Origin: Littorina saxatilis | Lineage: Eukaryota; Mollusca; Gastropoda; Littorinimorpha; Littorinidae | NCBI RefSeq assembly: GCF_037325665.1 | Contig: NC_090245.1 | Span: 48,848,001 to 48,912,000 of the forward strand | Reading direction: 5' to 3' | Length of the DNA: 64,000 nucleotides | Shown: positions 10,274 to 20,543 of the stretch, piece by piece | How the letters are laid out: every line of letters starts with the position of its first letter | Position numbering within the stretch: the stretch's first letter is position 1 | Program-made: the position numbers and the translations under genes | Notes under the pieces: model-generated | Told to the model about the DNA's origin: nothing | The model's database searches: none | Seen by the model: only the letters and a program-made list of their open reading frames with translations

Positions 10274-11115
10274 ACATTTAGTCAAGTTTTGACTAAATGT
10301 TTTAACATAGAGGGGGGAATCGAGACGAGGGTCGTGGTGTATGTGTGTGTGTGTGTCTGTCTGTCTGTCTGTCTGTCTGTGTGTGTGTGTGTGTAGAGCG
10401 ATTCAGACTAAACTACTGGGCCTATCTTTATGAAATTTGACATGAGAGTTCCTGGATATGATATCCCCGGATGTTTTTTTCATTTTTTCGATAAATACCT
10501 TTGATGACGTCATATCCGGCTTTTTGTAAAAGCTGAGGCGGCACTGTCACACCCTCATTTTCCAATCAAATTGATTGAAATTTTGGCAAAGCAATCTTCG
10601 ACGAAGGCCGGGGTTTGGTATTGCATTTCAGCTTGGTGGCTTAAAAACTAATGAGTGAGTTTGATCATTAAAAATCGGAAACTTGTAATTAATATTATGT
10701 TTTTATTAAACGATCCAAAAACAATTTCATCTTATTCTTCGTCATTTTCTGATTCCAAAAACATATACATATGTTATATTTGGATTAAAAACAAGCTCTG
10801 AAAATTAAAAATATAAAAATTATGATCAAAATTAAATTTCCGAAATCGTTTTAAAAACTATTTTTCATCTTATTCCTTGTCGGTTCCTGATTCCAAAAAT
10901 GTATAGATATGATTTGTTTGGATTAAAAACACGCTCAGAAAGTTAAAACGAAGAGAGGTACAGTAAAGCGTGCTATGAAGCACAGCGCAATCGCTACCGC
11001 GCCAAACAGGCTCGTCACTTTCCTTGCCTTTTGCACTAGCGGCGGACTACGTTCAGTTTCATTCTGTGAGTTCCACAGCTTGACTAAATGTAGTAATTTC
11101 GCCTTACGCGACTTG
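10274..11115 (+). mobile_element. Non-autonomous Helentron-like (HINE/pearl-type) element with GTCT microsatellite
   Basis: It starts with the hairpin ACATTTAGTCAAG / TTGACTAAATGT (10274-10300). A (TG)n(GTCT)n block follows at about 10340-10395. One arm of the opening hairpin (CTTGACTAAATG) recurs near the right end at about 11079, followed by a short hairpin-like CGCCTTACGCGACTTG terminus. Subterminal inverted repeats, a 3' hairpin and an internal GTCY microsatellite are the known hallmarks of Helentron-associated elements such as DINE-1 and molluscan pearl. AT-rich internal blocks (GATTCCAAAAA...) recur twice. The 207-codon minus-strand frame here looks accidental. Confidence 0.62.
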
Positions 11116-11150
11116 TTAATTCTTGAGCGAGTACAGTGCCACCTGCGATG

Positions 11151-11316
11151 ACAGTGGTACCTAAGATGAAAGGACAGCCCGAAGTGTCCGCACATTGCAG
11201 GTGGCCTGTCAGGACAGGTATGTGTTGGTATAGAGATAGTAGAGGGACAACAGAAGGTGTCCTTTCTTTGGAGGTGTCCTCTCATTGGAGGGGCCTCACA
11301 AGTCAGGTACCACTGT
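11151..11316. repeat. MITE-like foldback, ACAGTGGTACCT ends
   Basis: The left end ACAGTGGTACCTAAG and right end CAGGTACCACTGTA are inverted, with GTGTCC/GGACAG motifs inside. It is of the same general type as 3549, 31016 and 61126. Confidence 0.45.
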
Positions 11317-12176
11317 ATGGCTCTTCCACAACCATTCTTATAGTTATATTGATGACAATATTCGATTTTGCTGTGGAATAACTGAAATGCTGCAGAAAAA
11401 CTGCCTTTTGTCAGCATCAGCCGCAGCATCATCTTTTTCCACAGGGGACATTTTTCCAAAGAATGTTTGAAGCTTTTATCCGTAGCGTTTTTTGCATTCA
11501 CTTTATCTTCGTACTTATTTGTAACAATTCTTCTGCCAAAACCGAACTCCAATGGCAATGTGTTCGTTTCTTTCTCAGGTATTGCATTTATTGTTAAACG
11601 TCTATATTTATAATTACAAGTTGTTGTTGTTCATTTTTATCCATTGTGTAGAAAAGCAGTTTTGCTTTTTGTTCACCGTTTAACGTACTGAATTGCAATA
11701 AACTATGGTATACAAAGTGCATTTTCTTAAATTATGCTCAAAAATGTGTGCTGAGAGACACTGGCCCCCTCCACCCCCCCTCTCTCTCTCTCTCTTTCTC
11801 TGAACACACACACATGCACATACATGCCTGCACACACAAACACATACACACGCGCAAACACATACACAAACACACACGTGCGCATGCACACACACTCTGA
11901 CACACACACAAAAAAACACACACACACAAAGACACACATACACGAATACACACAGTTACCCTCGTTTTCAGTTTCACCAGGAGATATTAGCTGTGTGAAA
12001 ATCAAATGGCAAGTGAATCTTACATCCCGGTAACTTCACTGAACTTGCAAACATTGAACAAAAATCAGTTACACGATTTGAGTCATTTTCTGTTTGTGTC
12101 TCACAAGGTGTGTGTGTGGTTGCCTGTCTGCGTTTCACTATTAGAAGTAGTGAGTTTGACTTTGGATGTGTTTCCG
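11317..12176. other. Non-coding stretch with CA-rich microsatellites
   Basis: No gene seen. A (CT)n run at about 11780 and degenerate (CA)n at 11806-11952 generate long but meaningless frames on both strands. Confidence 0.5.
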
Positions 12177-12259
12177 AAACTCACTTTAAATTCTTACTTT
12201 TGTTTGTGAAAACACAGGCTGTGTTTTCACAAACAAAAGTAAGAATTTAAAGTGAGTTT
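12177..12259. repeat. Perfect palindrome, 41-bp arms with a 1-nt centre
   Basis: Arms 12177-12217 and 12219-12259 are exact reverse complements (AAACTCACTTTAAATTC ... GAATTTAAAGTGAGTTT) separated only by G12218. Such a near-zero-spacer palindrome can extrude as a cruciform. It may be a template-switch inversion or an assembly or library artefact. Confidence 0.9.
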
Positions 12260-12847
12260 GCTATTCCAGGGCCCATATTCTTGAAAAAGCTGCAACATTG
12301 TGTCCTACAAAGTCAAAATGACGTTTAACTACCGCCCAGTGTTTATTTTTACAGCCCAGTAATTATTTATTTTCCCCCGGTATTCATGTGGATCTGGCGG
12401 AAGGTCGGCAGCTACCGGCAGTGATGGTTATTTTTAGAATAGGAGATTCCCCATGCTTGCTCTTCTCTGCGCACGCGTTACCGGCGTTTTCGCCGACGTG
12501 TCAGTTTCAAAGTCAATAGCAACAACCCAAACGAACTGAATGAAATTAAAACACGGGGAGACATTTATTTAAAAAAAAAAAATTCTCTCTCACTTTTTTT
12601 TTTTGAGCGGGGGGAGCATCCTTCTTCAATGGTCTTTTTATTTTTTTCAATCAAATGTTTACATGTTTAAATTAACAAACTTTATCAATAAACTAATATC
12701 ATGGTAACAAAAGATTTTTTAAAAAGAAACTAATTCCGGATCCTGCCTAAAATTAAATTTTTAAATCAATTTTGATATTACAACGTACTCTTGCACATGA
12801 AGAAAATAAACAAAAGTAAACAAATGACAAATAGTAATAAAAAAAAA
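12260..12847. other. Non-coding stretch
   Basis: No gene seen. CAGGGCCCATATTCTTGAA at about 12269 resembles a DNA-transposon terminus, but no partner end was found. Poly(A) and poly(T) runs lie near 12570-12600. Confidence 0.35.
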
Positions 12848-12925
12848 AAGTGCGGCCAGACTGATGGTGATTTGAACTCGACTCAATCGTGTATCAGGCG
12901 AATGCTGTAACTGATCGGCCACGGA
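12848..12925 (-). other. tRNA-like (SINE head or decayed tRNA) sequence
   Basis: The minus strand reads GTGGCCGATCAGTTACAGC (A-box-like), then about 30 bases, then GAGTTCAAATCACCATC (B-box-like). Layout and spacing match the tRNA-derived arms at 50682 and 59205. The stem pairing is poor and no SINE tail or TSD was identified. Confidence 0.4.
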
Positions 12926-13215
12926 ATGAAGGGTGCGTTGCCTAGAGCTAACAATCTGTTCGCGCAGAGACAAAAAGTTTTCATGTTGTAGGCATATATG
13001 GGTTTTGGAAGATTGAGTTGTTTTCCTTGCTTTCCAATATAAACACGGAGTCGGAGGCAAGCTACACGTGACATTGTGATTTTGAAACAAGGTCTATTTG
13101 GATGGACATCTCTAGCACAATTGTGTCATAATATATGAATCAATGTAAAGAAACTGCGTTATTCCGATGATATTGCGCCTTACACTGATAAAGCCCCGCA
13201 GACTGTGCCACTAAG

Positions 13216-13244
13216 TGACGTCAGTGGTGTCATTTATGACGTCA
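13216..13244. promoter_or_regulatory. Two perfect cAMP-response-element palindromes 21 bp apart
   Basis: TGACGTCA occurs at 13216-13223 and 13237-13244, two helical turns apart. It is the consensus site for CREB/ATF bZIP dimers. A plausible splice donor (AGAAGGTAAGG, about 13380) follows, so this could be a promoter and leader exon of the gene at 16906. That link is inference; no TATA box is evident. Confidence 0.4.
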
Positions 13245-14287
13245 GTGGGGTCATTAATTGCGGCATGGTGTCACAGGCTTGTTCATACAGTCCGGGAACT
13301 GCGGAAACAAACAAATCCGGCAGCAAATCGTGACAGTGGAAGATGTCTGTTCACATTTTAACAGCGTAGCATATAGAAGGTAAGGGGTGCTCGTCGTGTG
13401 GGCTAGCTGCTGTCGTGTCAGTTCTGCCTCGACCGTCAGTATAGATCTAGCTCTGGACCTGGAAAGAAAGTGCTGGGCATCGGCATCATGTACTGATTCA
13501 AGTGCATGCACGAACAAGGTGCTCTCTGTTTATACGTCTTTCTGCTTTCTGTTTTGCTTGTTCTGTGTGTTTGTTTGTTTGTTTGTTTGCTTGTTCACAC
13601 TGACACGTAGGCCTACTGTGCGCAATCACACACACACACACACACACACACGTGACACACACACACACACACACGCACACACACTTTGAAACACTTGAAG
13701 TGCAACGACACAAGTCACAAGATCAACAACTGACAACTTTTAGCAAAAGTCACATTTTCAGCCGAACTTCACACAAGACGAACTTACACGCGACAACAAT
13801 GGGGTTCTTGGAGAAGGAGGAGAGTTGTAAGGCTCGCCCGGTGTTGGAACTGCGTGAAATGGCCACTGACCGTCCGTCAGCATTCACTGTCTGGCGGCTT
13901 TCTGGTGCTGTTCCCTCCCCATGCCACGCCCCTCTGGCCCGCCTGGCGTTGGAACATGAATCTCGTTAAAAAAAAATTAAAATAATAATAATAATGATAT
14001 TGAAATGGTTGCCACTATCGTGCCTCAGCACTCATCTGTAAAATTACTTGCCCGTCTAATTTTACACACTTAGGAATACATTCAGACTTGGCATCCTGTG
14101 CCACGTGTCTGTCTGTCTGTCCGTGCGCGCGCGTGCATGTGTGTGTGTGTGTCTTTCTGTTTGTTTGTCCGCCTATTTTATCTGCCTGCCTGCCCGAGGC
14201 TGCCTGTGTCCGCCTTGATTGCGTGCGCCGGTGCGTGAATGCCACACGGTGTGTATGTGTGTGTGTGTGTGTGTCTGTATGTGTCTG
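13245..14287. other. Non-coding or possible 5' UTR region with microsatellites
   Basis: (CA)n lies at about 13628-13684, (TG)n around 14140-14275, and an (AAT)n-like run follows TCTCGTT at about 13965. A short frame starting MGFLEKEESCK at 13799 (56 codons) is not recognised and has no supporting features. Confidence 0.35.
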
Positions 14288-14570
14288 CAGGGCTGGATTA
14301 AGTATAATGGAGGAGGGGGTCCAAAATTGAGGCAGTTTTGGGGTACAGGGTTGGCGCCTTGATGGGGAGGTCAGAAAGCCCCCCTGACGGTGAGAACATT
14401 TGACATTTCAATGGTAATGTTTGGGTCTATCCTCGTGTCTGGAAACCAAATTGTTTCCAACAAAAATTCTGTGAAAATCAGAAAAAAATATACACAGAAA
14501 AAAGAAAGAAAAGATGGGCCGAAGGGGGGGGGGGGGGGTGGAATCCCCCCTCCCCCAGGTCCGAGCCCTG
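14288..14570. mobile_element. Possible hAT-type MITE (CAGGGCT ends)
   Basis: The left end CAGGGCTGGATTAAG at 14288 is inverted against GGTCCGAGCCCTG ending at 14570. Ends of the CAGGG form are usual for hAT elements. Flanks lie in TG-rich sequence and share only TCTG, so the TSD is unclear. An internal poly(G)/poly(C) block is present. Confidence 0.45.
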
Positions 14571-15070
14571 TCTGTGCGTGTGTGTGTGTCTGTCGCTTAA
14601 TAATTCAGCTCATCCCACCACCCCCACACCTATCCCCTTGGCCCTACATTTCAGTGTGGGTTATAGATAACTTATGTATGAAGCTGCACGCACGCAATGA
14701 TGCTACATCCGTCTCGAATCTGACTGAGTTTTTGCCCCTTTTACGCCGAACTTGTCGCAGTGTCAACAACGTGTAGCCACAGTGACACTTCCACTGCGCG
14801 TCTTGTCTCTTTTTTCCAGGAACATAAAACTGATATTATATATTTCGCCGTTCATAACTGATTACATGGTAAGTTATAAACTTGTGCCGTTCGTATCGTG
14901 GTTCTCTTCTGTAAGTCATACAGCCATCTCTGGATCACAGTCTATAAGGTGAGACAAGGCTTATATAATTTATATTATTGTTCGTATATGTAGCGGCCAA
15001 ATTCATAATGCAGTCAATATTGTTGTGGAAATCGGAAAATGTGTCCATCTTCTTACAGAAGGTGAAGGTA

Positions 15071-15216
15071 TTATGAATACGATACATATACCCACACCGG
15101 TATGATTAATCAGTCACTGTCTGGCTCTCTCACGGTCTCTGTGTGTCTATCTGTCTGTCCGTTTGTCTGTCTCTGTCTCTGTCTCTGTCTGAGTCTCTCT
15201 CTGTCCAGTCTGTCTG

Positions 15217-15295
<79 letters not shown>

Positions 15296-15800
15296 CTGTG
15301 TGTAAATTGTGTGTGTATATTGACAAGGCATGCTTTATAATATAAATATTGAACTCCATTCCTGATACATGTATTATTAAATTACAAATCAATGAAACAT
15401 CATTCAAAAAACCTTACATGCTGTTTCTCAGTGCAAAATTTGTAAGAACTAATATTGTGCAGCTGATGAAATATCAGTACTATCTGGTTGTATTGAAACA
15501 CATTATTCTACAAAATGCACCAAGAACATTTTGATACAAAAGTCTTTTTGCTTGATTGCGGTTCGTGGTCTGTCGATAAAGTACTCGTTTGGTTATTTCT
15601 TAGATTTCTATTAGTGCTTGTTGTTTCGTATTATGAATACGATACATATACCCACACCGGCCGTATGATTAATCAGTCTCTGTCTGTCTCTCTCACGGTC
15701 TCTGTGTGTCTGTCTGTCTGTCCGTTTGTCTGTCTCTGTCTCTGTCTCTGTCTCTGTCTGAGTCTCTCTCTGTCTCTGTCTGAGTCAGTCTCTCTCTCTC

Positions 15801-15876
<76 letters not shown>

Positions 15877-15880
15877 TGTC
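15071..15880. repeat. Duplicated segment 560 bp apart, with (CT)n microsatellites
   Basis: The block starting TTATGAATACGATACATATA at 15071 recurs at 15631 and continues in parallel through GATTAATCAGTC, CTCACGGTCTCTGTG and GTCTGTCC motifs into (CT)n runs at about 15217-15292 and 15790-15871. This is a local tandem duplication of at least 170 bp, plus microsatellite growth. All open frames here are Ser/Leu or Arg/Glu simple repeats. Confidence 0.75.
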
Positions 15881-16019
15881 TCTCTCCCCCTCGAGAAAGA
15901 GATAAAACCGTGTGATTGTCCATGAATACAAACGCAAGGCATGTATTACTGACCCCCCCTCCCCACACCCCGTTGAAATAAACCTTGTGTGTTTAATCAA
16001 TAAAATGTCTTACGTCTTA

Positions 16020-16037
16020 CGTCTCTCTCTCTCTCTG

Positions 16038-16118
<81 letters not shown>

Positions 16119-16142
16119 GTCTCTCTCTCTCTCTCTCCGAGG

Positions 16143-16201
<59 letters not shown>

Positions 16202-16700
16202 AGGCTCTCTCTCTCTCTCTCTCCCGGCCCAGTCTATGTGTGTGTCTGTCTCTCTATCTCTCTTTGTCTCTTTCTTTTTTATCTGTCTGTCTTCCTGTCT
16301 GTGTCTAGTTCTGTCTCTGTCACACACACACACACACACCGTCCGGGCACCGCACACACACACACACACACACAGTGCGCGCGCGCATGTGCGCGCGCGC
16401 ATGTGCGCGCACTCACAAACACTGACACACCGAAATACATCAGAAAGTTAACATAACGTGATACATATATTTAAATGTTGCATAACATTATATACCATAC
16501 CATACCATGACATCACACAACACAACACCACACAACACCACACCACACCATACCACACCACACCACACCACACCTACACCACAACACAACACAACACAAG
16601 ACACCACACAACACAACACAACACTGACGCCACAACACGCCACGCCACGCCACAACACGCCACAACACGCCACAACACAACACAACATAACACAACCAAG
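16020..16700. repeat. Simple-sequence block: (CT)n, (CA)n, (GCGCAT)n and degenerate ACACC array
   Basis: (CT)n spans about 16022-16225 with CCGAGG interruptions. It is followed by (CA)n with GCGCGCAT units at about 16320-16410, then a 200-bp degenerate array of ACACC/ACACAAC units at 16490-16690 immediately upstream of the gene at 16906. Confidence 0.75.
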
Positions 16701-16905
16701 TCTTTATTCCTCTGACACCTTTGTTTCAGTCAGTTCAGTGAAGTCCTTCAGTCCAGCCACCCAGAGTGTGGTCAGCTTTTCCCACGCGTCCACCATTGTA
16801 CAACCCCTATCTTCTTCCAGCCGACACTACTGAGATAGAGAGAGAGAAGTGAAGTCCATTGGACAAGGCAATTTGCTCAACAGACTTTTCAACAAACACA
16901 ACATC

Positions 16906-19005
16906 ATGGATCAGATGCTAACCATGAACAAGCATGACGAAATCTCAGAGAACCACTGTATTCACATTGCCATGCCTCATTCCGAGGACAAACAAAATGA
17001 TGAACAATACTCTGCAAGAGAAAATAGCGGACTGCACACAATAGTGGAAGTAGGGGACGACGAAGAAAAAGCAGACAGCGAGTCGTCCGTTGACGACTCC
17101 CAGCACGCCCCTTACTCATCGGCAGATGCTCCCACTAGCCAGTCCCAAGGTGCCAGTATCACTGAGGTCTCAGACAGAGCGACAGATGTTCTCACTAGCC
17201 AGTCCCAAGGTACCAGTATTACTGAGGTCTCACGCAGAGCGACAAATGCTTCCACAAACTGCCAGCCTCAACTGAGTCAAGGTGCCGGTATCGCTGAGGC
17301 CGTCTCAGACAGAGCGACAGATGGCGGTATCAGTGAGGTCTCGGACAGAGCGACAGATGGCGGTATCACTGAGGTCTCGGACAGAGCGACAGATGGCGGT
17401 ATCACTGAGGTCTCGGACAGAGCGACAGATGCCGATATCACCGAGGTCTCGGACAGAGCGACAGATGCCGGTATTACTGAGGTCTCGGACAGAGCAACAG
17501 ATTCTGTCACAAACCAGCCTCAAGGTATCGGTATCACTGTGGTCTCAGACAGAGCGACTGATACCGGTATCAGCGAGGTCTCGGACAGAGTGACAGAGCA
17601 GCCAGAGGACAGATGGGTCTTCAGAGATGAGTCCAGCACACACAAGACAGGCCAGGCGGGGTACTGGGTACGGGTGCCAGGACACCCCACAGAAGAAAAA
17701 TGGGTGCCTATCGGATCGCCAGAACCACACAAACCACGTAAAAAGGTAAGGTATAGAGAAAGGGCATGTGTATTTTGACTGAAAATGTATACAAGCATTT
17801 TTTTTTAGTGCAAAAGATTTACAATGGTTTGATATAATTAAGACCCGTGTGACTTGGAATAATAGTCCGTGAAAGGTGAATGCTCGCCCTAATAGGCTTG
17901 AGGTTTGCTGGCCGATGTGAATGCGTGATATATTGTGTAAAAAATTCCATCTCACACGGCATAAATAAATCCCTGCGCCTTGAATCCGTGGTTGAGATAT
18001 GTGCGCGATATAAATTGCATAAAAAAAAAACAAATAAAAAATTAAAAACAATATTACAATAGCTCTCCGCCATTCTTTTTGTCTGTTTTAGTACAATGTT
18101 AGTCGTGCTGCCGGCCTATTTGCTTAAATTCATGAGTATCTCCCACCTCTTGTTCACGTAGACCTATCTTTATTTTTAACCTTAGTCACTTAGTGATTTG
18201 AACCTTATAGTCACTTAGTGAAAGGATGATCGTAAGGTAATTAGGTTTAAAAAAAAAAAGTTGTAGTTAGTTTTCTTGCGGACTTAATTTATTCCTGACT
18301 TGCTCAGGAGGACTTTGCTGCATGTAGTAGTTATGACACCACTCCACCCTGCGTTGTTTGAACAGTGACACCGCCGACGTGAGGCCCCTCTGGTGAGGGG
18401 ACACCTCCAAATAAAGGACACCTTTTGTTATCCCTTTATTATTAACTTGACCAAAGTATACCTGTCATGACAGGCCAGCTGCAACTGACGTCGGGACACT
18501 TCTGGCTGGTCCCAAATAATGGTGTTCTTCCGTCTCTAAGGATGTTCTTCCGTCCCTAATGAGGTTCATCCGCCTCCAAAGGGGTTCATCCGTCTCTAAT
18601 GGTGTTTCAGTTTCCGCCGCTATTGATGTTCTTCCGTATCTAATGATGTTCTTCTGTCTCTAAAGATGTTCTTCCGTCTCTAAAGATGTTCTTCCGTCCC
18701 CAATGAGGTTCATCCGCCTCTAAAGGGGTTTATCCGCCTCTAATGGTGTTTTTCCGCCGTTAATGATGTTCTTCCTTCTCTAAATATGTTCTTCGGTCTC
18801 TTAAGATGTTCTTCCCGTTGTGTTGCAGGAAGGGCAGTGGGCGTTGTGCAGCAGAATGTGCATGACGTGGTGTCACACGTCCTTGTTCACAGTGTGCGGC
18901 CTGCCTCTCATCGCCTGCTTGTTCTGCTGCGGGCCCCCGGGCTGGTTCCTCATCTGGCTCATCGTCAAGCTGCGCGAGGAGCAGGAGGCACGCGACCGCT
19001 TGTAG
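16906..19005 (+). CDS. Predicted tail-anchored protein with tandem ITEVSDRATD repeats (two exons, 338 aa)
   Basis: The model joins 16906-17745 and 18829-19005. Donor AAG|GTAAGG and acceptor TGTTGCAG|GAA join in phase 0. The ATG at 16906 is the first after an in-frame stop at 16831; an acceptor-like CTTCTTCCAG at 16811-16820 suggests an upstream leader exon. Residues 1-80 are acidic and polar. Residues about 84-231 hold some nine copies of a 10-12-residue unit, consensus GITEVSDRATD, five of them nearly perfect 36-bp DNA repeats. Next come WVFRDESS, GYWVRVPGHPTEEKWVPIG and a basic KPRKK. Exon 2 encodes a Cys-rich hydrophobic segment (CGLPLIACLFCC, GPPGWFLIWLIVKL) and the charged end REEQEARDRL. 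This looks like a C-terminal membrane anchor with the repeats in the cytosol. I do not recognise the family. Repeat number is probably polymorphic. Confidence 0.7.
17150..17600 (+). repeat. In-frame 36-bp coding minisatellite
   Basis: Units of the form GAGGTCTCGGACAGAGCGAC plus AGATGCCGGTATCACT repeat at 36-bp spacing between about 17319 and 17500, with more diverged units on both sides. The length is a multiple of three, so unit gain or loss keeps the frame. The alternative frames are also open but are by-products. Confidence 0.85.
18525..18815 (+). repeat. Intronic minisatellite, about 20-bp unit
   Basis: About 14 units of TGATGTTCTTCCGTCTCTAA and variants (GAGGTTCATCCGCCTC, GGTGTTTTTCCGCC) run right up to the acceptor of exon 2. 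They supply a long pyrimidine-rich stretch ahead of TGTTGCAG. The preceding intron part holds MITE-like GGACACC motifs at about 18380-18500. Confidence 0.8.
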
Positions 19006-19072
19006 CACTAGCAGTTTCAACTGAAACTGAGCAGAGCTAGAGACAAAGGCCTCTGGTACAGTATCTTCATCT

Positions 19073-19385
19073 GGAGAGACGACAGCTTGTCTTCAGGCAG
19101 AAGCTTAAGATGGAATATTGTGACTGATGCACACTGTCTGTACTGGCAGAGAGACGACAGCTTGTATTCAGCCTGACAGAAGCTGAAGCTGAAACATTGT
19201 GATACACACTCAGTGTCTCCAGGCAGAGAGACGACAGCTTAGTTGTCTTCTGGCAGAAGCTGAAGATGAACAATTGTAATACACACTCGTCTCCAGACAG
19301 AGAGACGACAGTTTTTCTTCGGGCAGAAGTTGAAGATGAAAAAATGTGTGATGTACTCTGTCTGAAGGCAGAGAGACCACTGAAA
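19073..19385 (+). repeat. Tandem array in the 3' UTR, about 65-70-bp unit
   Basis: About five imperfect units contain GAGAGACGACAGCTTGT, TTCAGGCAGAAGCTGAAGATG and a GTGATACACACTC spacer. They start about 70 bases after the stop codon of the repeat-bearing membrane protein and would be transcribed in its 3' UTR. Confidence 0.8.
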
Positions 19386-19790
19386 GGCTGGCTCCATGAC
19401 TTGACCTGCAGAGACTGGTGCTTAGACAGTTGTATCTAAAGCAGAGGGACTGAGTGGGCACAGCTCAACGTGTCCTTAGAGTACACAAAAACCGTGAACG
19501 CACGCGTAAGCGGCATGCAGGCAAGAAGACAGACAGACAGACAGACAGACTTTGAAAAAAGACGGTTGTGCGCGCTGACACTAATGTCCAGTTTTTGTGA
19601 ATATAATTACTACTGATGATGTGGCGACTAACGAAACTCACTCAGTGGACGGTACAGGGTGACACGCCTGCCGCGAATTGAAACAGGATGATGCATTGTT
19701 GACTTTTCATTCCATCCTTTTCATTCATGATAAGCTGGGTAAACAAAAACTATTGAGTCTACCTGTGGCAAGCCTGTAAAAACAGGAGGA

Positions 19791-19849
19791 TCTAGTGGTG
19801 GTTAGCTGCTGATGCTTCAATGTGCAATCAGCAGCTAACCACCACTAGA
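19791..19849 (+). other. Perfect 23-bp hairpin in the 3' UTR
   Basis: Arms 19791-19813 (TCTAGTGGTGGTTAGCTGCT...) and 19827-19849 are exact complements around a 13-nt loop, between the stop codon and the AATAAA at 19933. In RNA this would be a very stable stem. It might be a regulatory hairpin, a small-RNA precursor or a micro-inversion. Only the structure is certain. Confidence 0.85.
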
Positions 19850-19932
19850 CACTGCCACTGAACTTCATGTGCCTGTACTGGCAAGGGGTTTCTCCAGGTG
19901 AATATTCAACATGTTACACAACTGATTACTGA

Positions 19933-19938
19933 AATAAA
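19933..19938 (+). promoter_or_regulatory. Poly(A) signal of the repeat-bearing membrane-protein gene
   Basis: AATAAA lies about 930 bases after the stop codon and is the first canonical signal I see there. Confidence 0.55.
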
Positions 19939-20032
19939 ATATGTTAGCCCGTAGTATGGGAAAAACATTGCCCGGGTTCCGATGCGGCGTTCTTGTGTGC
20001 GACTCAGTGACGCTGTGTGTGTGTCAGTGTCA

Positions 20033-20063
<31 letters not shown>

Positions 20064-20114
20064 GTGTGTGTGTGTGTCGGTTTGGGTGTGTGTCGTGTGA
20101 GTGTGTGTGTGGCA

Positions 20115-20462
20115 CGGCGTTGAGGGCCCCAAAGGGGGGGGGGGGGGGGGGGGGTATCATTACGATCACGGGAAGGGAAATTTTAGCTTTCACGATCACA
20201 GTTACCTTGATTTTTGTTTTCACGATCACGAACACCAGTGGCAAATCACGGTCACGGTAAAAGTTGCATGTACAGAAAGCACGTGTCAAAGTAAACACAA
20301 CCACACAGTAATTCGCTCCTCTGGATCTATTGTTTATTCAACACAAAGTGAGAACTGTTGCACTTCAAGTTTTTATTATTATTTTTTAATTTTCTTTCAT
20401 ACACACATAGAAATACATATCATGATTTGTAATCAGTAACAAGAATGTTGTTTTCATTGTTT

Positions 20463-20543
<81 letters not shown>

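Noticed and set aside
10935-11558. 207-codon minus-strand open frame
   Set aside because: It spans the right end of a Helentron-like repeat, a MITE and unrelated flank. Composition and content match no protein and the repeat boundary crosses it.
15102-16451. Long Ser/Leu-rich and Arg/Glu-rich frames
   Set aside because: Translations of (CT)n and (GA)n microsatellites.
17282-17593. Second open frame (RSRTERQM repeats) and a minus-strand SVALSETS frame over the coding minisatellite
   Set aside because: By-products of a 36-bp repeat whose other frame joins exactly in phase to a second exon.
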